DNA of 38,575 nt from an uncultured Parvularcula sp. (GTDB lineage: Bacteria > Pseudomonadota > Alphaproteobacteria > Caulobacterales > Parvularculaceae), in the NCBI GenBank assembly GCA_937919225.1, contig CALFRH010000355.1:1-38575 (forward strand), written 5' to 3'. Under the pieces are notes generated by a model. That model saw only the letters and a list, made by a program, of their open reading frames with translations. It was not told where the DNA came from and did no database searches. The position numbers were made by a program, and so were the translations under genes. Numbering within the stretch: position 1 is the stretch's first letter; each line of letters starts with the position of its first letter. This document shows positions 33,401 through 38,575 of the stretch, in pieces.

Positions 33401-34407
33401 CCACGACCCAGCCGGTGAACCCGCTGAAGAACACGCCTGAAATGAATGCCATGAACCAGGAACAGGCCATGCATCCCATCTATCGGTATGCGGTGATTAC
33501 GGACGCAGAAGAGGGTCTTATTCTCACCGACATCACCACCTTTGGTGATGGGGAACCGCGGAACAATTTCCTTGAGCGCGCGGTGACCTGGAACGAGGCG
33601 GGCGTTCTCTCGGGTGCCAGCCACATCACCCTGGCCGGGTACCTTGCCTATATCACGACCCCGGACGGTATTGTGATCGTGGACCTCGATGATCCGTTAA
33701 ACCCGCAATATGTGACAACAGCGCCCTTGGCCGGGGCCCGGGCCACGGCGGTGCAGTTCCGCTACCTGTTCGCCACCAATGATGACGGCTTCCACGTCTT
33801 TGATATCACCGATCCCCGGATGCCGGTCATCGTGGAGAGTGCCTATGTGCCCATGGCCGATGCCCATCGTATCTATGTGGCCCGCACCTATGCCTATGTG
33901 GCAGGCGGCGCCGAGGGGCTTTACATCCTTGATGTTGAGAAGCCGCGCAAACCCTCCGTTTACGGGCAAGTGACTGACCTTGGGGACGGCCAGCGCCTTA
34001 GCGATACGCGGGACGTTGTGGTGGCCACCACCAATGCCTCCCTCTTTGCCTATGTGGCCGATGGCGAAGCAGGCTTTAAAGTGTTGCAGCTCACCTCCCC
34101 CATGGCCGGTCGCGGTGCGGACGGCAAGAATGAGCGGGCCTCCATGAACCCCAATTTCTATGGCTTCTCCCCCGAGCCCCGGCCGGAACTTATCGCGTGG
34201 AAGAAAACCCGCACCGCCGCACTGGCCCTATCCAAAGGCCTTGATCGCGACCGCGCCGTCGATGAAATGGGCGGACAAATGGCCGTCTTCGGACGGTTGG
34301 GATCGCGGCCCTTTACGAGGGACGAGATGGAGGAGTTTTTCCTCGACGATGCCCGCGACGTGTTCCGGGTGACGGACACGGTGGAGATGGACGGGTATCG
34401 GCGGTAG
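30469..34407 (+). CDS. Giant decaheme cytochrome c with C-terminal LVIVD-type beta-propeller
   Basis: 1312 aa with signal peptide LSKIIAAACFGLLAITPAGA. Ten CXXCH sites are visible: CYSCH (C55), CTDCH (C77), CGACH, CSACH, CMNCH, CADCH, CKDCH, CYTCH, CGGCH and CTDCH, all in the first roughly 820 residues. From about residue 900 the protein switches to repeats such as GGFMVYDIASV, GYLAYITTPDGIVIVDLDDP, GFHVFDITDPRMP and GLYILDVEKPRKP, the LVIVD repeat that builds a beta-propeller. The product is periplasmic or cell-surface. Size, heme number and neighbours suggest the outer end of an electron route, with the propeller binding a partner or substrate. I do not recognise a characterised enzyme; nitrite- and tetrathionate-reductase signatures were not seen. 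It ends in TAG. Confidence 0.88.
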   Translation: MRLSKIIAAACFGLLAITPAGAADKEKAVKRSYVTAPPAPFGQTQAAADAKSEGCYSCHTDTDKATMHASPGVVLGCTDCHGGDATVFGDASLPKDHADYVAARDTAHVLPTYPKSWKFPSSANPKRSYTLLNKEAPEFIRFVNPSDYRVAREACGACHLPVIEAAERSLMATGAMLWGGAAYNNGILPFKNYILGEAYTREGEAAMLLGPGTTPGTVTPEQAARGILPYLQPLPTWHVIPPADVFRVFERGGRNILTQFAEVGLPNPVGVIQRLEEPGRPDLRQSNRGPGTGLRVAIPVLNIYKTRLNDPFTWFMGTNDQPGDYRTSGCSACHTPYANDREPRHALTYVKYGRDGKTATADPTIPADEKGHPIRHEFTSAIPTSQCMNCHMHQPNMFLNSYLGYTMWDYESDAPAMWPEKQHYPTIAEQCAVLDRNPEGAAVRGLWRDVDFLRNVYDLNDDLKDTQFADYHGHGWNFRAILKRDRKGNLLDADGNIVAPDDPEKWRREGEPQFVPAGVNPGKSVHMMSIHAEVGMQCADCHFSGDSHGNGYIHGEVANAVEIGCKDCHGTADAYPTLRTSNVAATPRGRDLGTLRNPDGRLRFEWVRRDGRQVLVQRSIIDPALEWEMSLVKDSLDKSHPEFNAKSARAKTVKAAGLYGSGPMEWGPGISSEERAHQDDEMTCYTCHLSWTTSCGGCHLPIEANWKTKTHKYDEKTTRNYATYNPQVARDQMFQLGKHQTTKGNAIAPVRSTSALVLTSTNVNRERIYVQQPPVSSAGYSSQAFAPHFPHTVRKTETKTCTDCHLSQDEDNNAIMAQLMLLGTNFVNFMGLHAWVGEEGALEAIRVTEFDEPQTVFGSYLHEYAYPDYYKAHTERNGKELINWTRGKTFDAENKFRGETGALEEIANVRQKASGAVQCLQHRGEYLFVAEGKGGFMVYDIASVANKGFSERIITAPFSPLGHDPRVKSKNATCMALATTQPVNPLKNTPEMNAMNQEQAMHPIYRYAVITDAEEGLILTDITTFGDGEPRNNFLERAVTWNEAGVLSGASHITLAGYLAYITTPDGIVIVDLDDPLNPQYVTTAPLAGARATAVQFRYLFATNDDGFHVFDITDPRMPVIVESAYVPMADAHRIYVARTYAYVAGGAEGLYILDVEKPRKPSVYGQVTDLGDGQRLSDTRDVVVATTNASLFAYVADGEAGFKVLQLTSPMAGRGADGKNERASMNPNFYGFSPEPRPELIAWKKTRTAALALSKGLDRDRAVDEMGGQMAVFGRLGSRPFTRDEMEEFFLDDARDVFRVTDTVEMDGYRR

Positions 34408-34505
34408 GCTGATGGGCACGAGGCCAGACGCTTCATGGACTTTGCTTTAATGATTCATCTAAGCTAAAAGCTCAGCTGGTTAACACTATTATAGGCAGGG
34501 GAACC

Positions 34506-35066
34506 ATGAATATCATCAAATCAACTATGCTCGGCTTGGCCGGGCTCCTCACTATTACGGGCTGCGAAACCACCAGTAGTCGGCCATATGCGCCATCGAC
34601 AGAAAATGTCGTTACTATGAAGTCCAAATTCTCAGAAGCCACCACAGTTCAGGTTGGTACCTTTACCAAGGACCCGTCAGTATCGGACGACACCACCTGC
34701 CGCGCCCTAGGCTCCATCGAAGTGGTGCCAGGGAAAACGCCCGTTGAAGCTATCGAAAGCGCTCTTCGGGACGAGCTATTCCTTGCTGATGCTTACGACC
34801 CAAGCAGCAGCAACGTCATTACCGGCGTGGTGAATAAGCTCGACTTCAACTCCATTGGTACCGGGTCTTGGAATATCGGCATGTTGGTCAGTTCAACGGT
34901 ACTACCTCAGGGATACCAGGTGGACGCGACCTACTCATTCAAAACAAGCTATTCTGCAATCAGTGCATGCCAAAACGTGGTAGACGCATTCACACCCGCG
35001 GTGCAGCAACTCAATAACAATGTGGTCAATCACCCGCAGTTCCCTGCGCTAATCGGCGCAAACTAG
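34506..35066 (+). CDS. Small lipoprotein of unknown function
   Basis: 186 aa with a lipoprotein signal (MLGLAGLLTITGC, lipidated Cys20 region) and a strong ribosome site, AGGGGA, eight bases before the ATG. The mature part has two more cysteines (TTCRALG and SACQNVV) that could form a disulfide, and a hydrophobic stretch GSWNIGMLVSSTVLPQGYQV near the middle. Codon use and base composition are less GC-rich than the cytochrome gene before it. I do not recognise the family. It has its own terminator, and a 98-base gap separates it from the decaheme gene, so it is probably a separate unit. Confidence 0.75.
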   Translation: MNIIKSTMLGLAGLLTITGCETTSSRPYAPSTENVVTMKSKFSEATTVQVGTFTKDPSVSDDTTCRALGSIEVVPGKTPVEAIESALRDELFLADAYDPSSSNVITGVVNKLDFNSIGTGSWNIGMLVSSTVLPQGYQVDATYSFKTSYSAISACQNVVDAFTPAVQQLNNNVVNHPQFPALIGAN

Positions 35067-35093
35067 GCCAAGCAAAGCTAGACCAAGATCCTT

Positions 35094-35135
35094 ACCGCCA
35101 TCTAAGCCCTCTAGAGGCTTGGGTGGCGGTTTCGA
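35094..35135 (+). terminator. Rho-independent terminator after the small lipoprotein gene
   Basis: A 15-bp stem lies at 35094-35108 with 35116-35130 and a 7-base loop. All pairs are Watson-Crick except two G-U pairs. TTTCGATT follows. It lies 28 bases after the TAG of the lipoprotein gene. Confidence 0.75.
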
Positions 35136-35248
35136 TTCTGTCACGTGACAGACAAGTTCGCGCTAAGGGGGTTCAGTTTCAGGATCTTCGCCTCATTCCT
35201 TGGGGAAGAAGGAAAACCCCGCCAACGCATACAAGGTGATTCGTAAGC

Positions 35249-35280
35249 CGCAAAAAATCAGGGGGCCCATCCCCTGATTT
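35249..35280 (-). terminator. Rho-independent terminator of the phosphodiesterase gene
   Basis: AAATCAGGGG at 35255-35264 and CCCCTGATTT at 35271-35280 form a perfect 10-bp stem with a 6-base loop. On the minus strand the stem runs into additional T residues (six in a row in all). It sits eight bases beyond the TGA at 35289-35291 and is convergent with the lipoprotein terminator. Confidence 0.82.
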
Positions 35281-35288
35281 GCGGTACC

Positions 35289-36137
35289 TCACTCAGGCAC
35301 ATGGAACACATCCCGCATCACATCGCGGAAGCGTTCATGATATTCGAGGATCACGTCAAAGTCCCCGGCCACCCCATGGTGGCTCACAAATTGCTGCCCA
35401 TCCCAAAGGTGAAGGGCGAAGCCCGCAGGCTCGTCAACAATCAAAGGTCGACCGTCGGCTTCTGACGAGCTTAAGGGCGCCAGCTCCAGATGCACCTCCG
35501 CCGCCGTGGCACTGGAGACAAAACAATCCGTCCCCGCAAATTGCCGAACGATGGGGCGATGAATATGCCCACTGATGATCCGCTTCACATTACGATGACG
35601 CCGAACAACACTATCCAGCATTTGCACCCAAGGTTCATCGCTCTCCCGGGCGCCCATCCAATCGATCCCCGTGACAAAGGGGGGATGATGCAACGCCAAT
35701 AGGACAGGTTTGTCCCCAATATCGCTCAGGGTTTCGTCGAGCCATCGGGCACGGACCTCACAAAAATCGCCGCCATGGATGGTCTCGTCATGGGTATCGG
35801 TCACCACCAGCTGAACGGGCCCTAAGTCCCTCGTATACTGACAAAACCCATCATGAAAGGCCATTCGGCCAAAGACTTTCTTGAAGTTCGCCGAAAGGTC
35901 ATGGTTACCCATACATGGAAAGATCTCAATCTCCGCGCGATCCAGCATCTTTTTCAAAAGCTTGTAGGCAGAGACCGATCCCGTTTCGGTAAGATCGCCC
36001 GTCGCAACGATATAATCCGGCTGGCGCTTTAAGGCCTTTAGCCGCGCAAAGACAGCGAGGAGGCGGTGGTAGTTATCCTCCGCACCAATATCATCGCCGG
36101 TGCCAATGTGCAGGTCGGTAATTTGCGCAATCAGCAT
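35289..36137 (-). CDS. cpdA: Metallophosphoesterase, CpdA-like 3',5'-cyclic nucleotide phosphodiesterase
   Basis: A calcineurin-type dimetal phosphatase of about 282 aa in the cytosol; CpdA-type members hydrolyse cAMP to AMP. The full metal-ligand set is present: ITDLHIG, TGDLTETG, CMGNHDLS, LALHHPPF and ISGHIHRP. I start at ATG 36137 because AGAGG lies seven bases upstream, whereas the ATG at 36143 is only one base from that site; the frame is open to 36167. It ends at its own terminator. Directly upstream on the same strand is a CHASE2-adenylate cyclase, so synthesis and breakdown of the same messenger appear encoded side by side, which strengthens the cAMP assignment over other phosphoesterases. 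Confidence 0.85.
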   Translation of the reverse strand: MLIAQITDLHIGTGDDIGAEDNYHRLLAVFARLKALKRQPDYIVATGDLTETGSVSAYKLLKKMLDRAEIEIFPCMGNHDLSANFKKVFGRMAFHDGFCQYTRDLGPVQLVVTDTHDETIHGGDFCEVRARWLDETLSDIGDKPVLLALHHPPFVTGIDWMGARESDEPWVQMLDSVVRRHRNVKRIISGHIHRPIVRQFAGTDCFVSSATAAEVHLELAPLSSSEADGRPLIVDEPAGFALHLWDGQQFVSHHGVAGDFDVILEYHERFRDVMRDVFHVPE

Positions 36138-36188
36138 AAGCATGCCTCTCGTCCGAGCGTCGCCCACACGGTATCGCCGAAGACTGTA

Positions 36189-38483
36189 TTATTTGCTGCT
36201 AAACACATAGACGCCATCCCAGTGTGGCGGCGGCGGATCGCTTCGATAGCCCTCAATTCGATCCTTCATAATGCCATAGTAGCGCTGAAGTCCGAAATGT
36301 TTCCCTAACAGAATACATTCATCTGCCAGGGTCAGAGCCTTATCAAAATCCTGCTGCCGGTACGCCTCCAAGAACTCGCCCTGTCGCTCTCTCAATTGAA
36401 CAAAACGGGGATCCCCACCCACCGTTTCATCGCCCACGAGAACAAAGATGGTGAGCCACTCATCCTTGCCCACTGCTTTTGCGCGGTCCACCTCGAACGT
36501 AGCAAAACCGTCAAGATGTCTTGCTGTCTCATCCCCCACCAGGATGCCGACACCATATTGCTTTGTCATCCCTTCAAGGCGGGACGCGGTGTTCACCGTA
36601 TCGCCAAGCACAGAATAGGCAAAGCGTTGCTCTGACCCCATATTCCCCACCGAGGTGAGCCCAGAATGAAGACCGATGCCAATGGCGGTCTTAACAGGAA
36701 GCGCCTCCCCCGGCTGCGCGTCATCACGCCCGCGCGCGGCATTCATCGCATCAAGCTTTTCCATCATCGCCAGCGCGCTTCGGGCCGCGTTTTTGTACTG
36801 GTCAGGGTCGTCAAGCGGCGCATTCCAAAAGCTCATCACCGCATCGCCAATATATTTGTCCACGGTTGCCTTGTGGGACATCAAAATATCCGTCATCGGC
36901 GTAAGGTAGGTGTTTAGATAGGTGGTCAGTTCCTCCGGCGTCATGCCTTCGGAGATTTTAGAGAAACTCCGAATGTCCGAGAACAGAATAGTCATCTCGC
37001 GCTCTTGCCCCCCAAGCGCCAGCTGACTGGGATCGTCTGCAAGCTTCTCCACCATCTCTGGCGACAGATACCGATCAAACGCATCCTTAATGTAGGACTT
37101 TTCTGCCTCGGTCACCACAAAGCTGACAAGCGATGTTGAACCGTACACCACCAAAAGAGCTAACGCAGGATAGACGGGATCAAAAAGTAAAGACCGTTCA
37201 TCGTAAAGGAACCAGGAAAGCCAAAAAAGGCCACCAACGATGACCGCGCCCACAAGGCCACTGCGCAGCGGCCCTGCAATGGGGACAATCAAAATGAGAA
37301 TAAGACCGCCCGCTAACATGGCAATCATCCGCACCCCAGGTGCCCAGTCCGGCCGCTGAATAAAATCACCGAGCAGCATTTGTTCGAGCGCCTGGGCGTG
37401 AACCAATACGCCGGGGAGAGCAGGATCGACGGGCGTTGGCACCAAATCGCGCAAGCCCTGGGCCCCGGTCCCCACAAATACGATAGTCCCCTCGAACAAC
37501 TCCCGAAGTTCCGCATCCGTTGTGTTCGGATCAAGTACTTTCCAAGCGGGCACCATCCGGTTTTCTTTGCTGGCAGTATATTTCATCCAGACCGCCCCGT
37601 CGGGGGTCGTGGGAATTTCAAAGCCGCCGACCTTAATGGAAACAATGTCTGAGGACCGCGCGCCATATTGCCGAGAGGCCGTGGAGGTCTTAAGCACGTA
37701 GGCGCCGGCATTCTCTCCCATCGCCTCGGCGATAAAGCGCAGAACAGCGAGAGAGAGGGAGGGGTAAATCTCATCCTTCATGACAGCCAGCATGGGCGCC
37801 GCCCGAATAACCCCGTCGGCATCCTTCTGGATACTAACGAAGCCAGCGTCGAGCGCTTGGCTCTCAATCACTTCAAGCGAGGTGGTCGCGCTGCGATAGG
37901 TGGGCAGCGTCCCGGTGGGATCATCGCCCAGCGTCACGACGCCAACCCGGCGCAGGGGATCGGTCTTCCCCTCCATCTGTTCAAGAAAGTAGCCCATAAT
38001 GACCGGCAGGGTGCTGAAGGTCCGGCCTATCGAGACATCGTGGGGCTCATAATCGCGTAAGGACTCGATGACCTCCGCCCCGGCGCCGCCGCGTTCCAAG
38101 ATAGGCCCCAGATTCTCCGGCGACGTCCGGTCCGGCTCGGAGAAGACAATATCAAATGCGATGACCCCTGCCCCAGCATCCGCCAACCGTTGGGTCATAT
38201 CGGCGATGAGGGGACGGGGCCACGCCCATTGCCCAAACCGGCGCAAAGACTCTTCATCAATGTCCACCACCCGGACATAGACATCTTCATAGGGCCGCGG
38301 CGCTGTGCGCTGGTAATGGTCAAACAGAAGGTTGCCAAAAGACTGGAGACTTAGAGGCTGGAAAAAATGGACCACAGCCGCGACGAGCAGCAGAAAAAAC
38401 CCCGCCGCCGCCGGAAAGGTTCGTTTCCGCCACCCCATCCGCAGTGCTGCTGTCGGCATCGCCATCAAATCACCACTGGCCAC
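36189..38483 (-). CDS. CHASE2-domain class III adenylate cyclase
   Basis: 764 aa. An N-terminal membrane helix lies at about 23-40, and a periplasmic CHASE2 sensor from about 50 to 345 (VYVRVVDIDEESLRRFGQWA, GVIAFDIVFSEPD, EGTIVFVGTGAQGLRDLVPT). Three helices at about 385-458 complete the usual CHASE2 layout. The cyclase domain at about 490-660 has metal Asps D503 (LFSDIRSFS) and D547, the adenine-selecting pair K543 (DKYIGDAVMSFW) and D628, and N631/R635 in LGDTVNTASRLEG. The catalytic set is complete and specifies ATP, so the product is cAMP. The start is GTG 38483 or ATG 38465/38459. It lies 51 bases upstream of the phosphodiesterase on the same strand. The signal sensed is unknown. Confidence 0.9.
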   Translation of the reverse strand: MASGDLMAMPTAALRMGWRKRTFPAAAGFFLLLVAAVVHFFQPLSLQSFGNLLFDHYQRTAPRPYEDVYVRVVDIDEESLRRFGQWAWPRPLIADMTQRLADAGAGVIAFDIVFSEPDRTSPENLGPILERGGAGAEVIESLRDYEPHDVSIGRTFSTLPVIMGYFLEQMEGKTDPLRRVGVVTLGDDPTGTLPTYRSATTSLEVIESQALDAGFVSIQKDADGVIRAAPMLAVMKDEIYPSLSLAVLRFIAEAMGENAGAYVLKTSTASRQYGARSSDIVSIKVGGFEIPTTPDGAVWMKYTASKENRMVPAWKVLDPNTTDAELRELFEGTIVFVGTGAQGLRDLVPTPVDPALPGVLVHAQALEQMLLGDFIQRPDWAPGVRMIAMLAGGLILILIVPIAGPLRSGLVGAVIVGGLFWLSWFLYDERSLLFDPVYPALALLVVYGSTSLVSFVVTEAEKSYIKDAFDRYLSPEMVEKLADDPSQLALGGQEREMTILFSDIRSFSKISEGMTPEELTTYLNTYLTPMTDILMSHKATVDKYIGDAVMSFWNAPLDDPDQYKNAARSALAMMEKLDAMNAARGRDDAQPGEALPVKTAIGIGLHSGLTSVGNMGSEQRFAYSVLGDTVNTASRLEGMTKQYGVGILVGDETARHLDGFATFEVDRAKAVGKDEWLTIFVLVGDETVGGDPRFVQLRERQGEFLEAYRQQDFDKALTLADECILLGKHFGLQRYYGIMKDRIEGYRSDPPPPHWDGVYVFSSK

Positions 38484-38503
38484 CCCCGGCCACTCCCAGC
38501 AAG

Positions 38504-38515
38504 AGCGTTAACGCT
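38504..38515. promoter_or_regulatory. 12-bp perfect palindrome upstream of the cyclase gene
   Basis: AGCGTTAACGCT is a perfect 12-bp palindrome 20 bases upstream of the GTG at 38483. It could be an operator for the cyclase-phosphodiesterase unit. One short palindrome is weak evidence by itself. Confidence 0.3.
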
Positions 38516-38575
38516 ACCGTCTTCACCGCCTTTCGTCTAGCGCGCTAAGAGGATGCCCGGTCAACGTTTGAGATC

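Noticed and set aside
32482-33624. A 380-codon minus-strand open frame inside the LVIVD cytochrome
   Set aside because: It is a shadow of high-GC codon bias in the real gene, with no protein-like motifs or start context.
10421-34407. TAG as a reassigned sense codon
   Set aside because: TAG ends GtrA, GT2, hbd, the FG-GAP gene, the GlcG-like lipoprotein, the LVIVD cytochrome and the small lipoprotein at sensible positions, so general reassignment does not fit.

Overview
The window looks like chromosomal DNA of a Gram-negative, respiring, probably marine alphaproteobacterium. The evidence is a compact hisH-hisA-hisF-hisE block joined by ATGA overlaps with a DUF2794 gene upstream, a ccmF-ccmH pair with no ccmG between them (the rhizobial cycK-cycL arrangement), and moderately high GC. 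No tRNA, rRNA, CRISPR array, insertion sequence or phage gene was seen. Naming a genus would be a guess; a Parvularcula-like lineage is one possibility.

Layout. 1-2803: end of a histidine operon (minus strand) plus the DUF2794 gene. 3123-6163: a minus-strand envelope-glycan cluster of GT2 glycosyltransferase, GtrA-like flippase and GT39-type membrane glycosyltransferase, more AT-rich than its surroundings. 6656-10247: an AEC-family transporter, a 14-TM DHA2-type MFS efflux pump and 3-hydroxyacyl-CoA dehydrogenase. 10421-16657: one huge RTX / FG-GAP / VCBS-type protein gene broken by an in-frame TAG. 16812-19294: ccmH and ccmF (cytochrome c maturation), with ccmF also broken by an in-frame TAG.

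19508-34407 is the most unusual part: two divergent gene groups that together look like an electron-transfer route across the whole cell envelope. On the minus strand are a cytoplasmic-type fusion of an FAD/NAD(P) reductase, two cyclic-nucleotide-binding domains and a four-cluster 4Fe-4S module (844 aa), a diheme b-type membrane protein, and an FHA-like/TM/decaheme cytochrome c. On the plus strand are a pentaheme periplasmic cytochrome, a lipoprotein with two GlcG/HbpS-like domains, a lipoprotein with an outer-membrane beta-barrel-like body, and a 1312-aa decaheme cytochrome with a C-terminal LVIVD-type beta-propeller. All seven genes are tightly packed or overlapping in their two groups. The inferred path is NAD(P)H - flavin - FeS - heme b - periplasmic hemes - outer-membrane hemes, with cyclic-nucleotide and FHA domains as probable control points. 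The direction of flow and the terminal substrate cannot be read from the sequence.

34506-38575: a small lipoprotein, two convergent terminators, a CpdA-like phosphodiesterase and a CHASE2-class III adenylate cyclase. The last two form a cAMP make/break pair about 11 kb from the reductase that carries two cyclic-nucleotide-binding domains.
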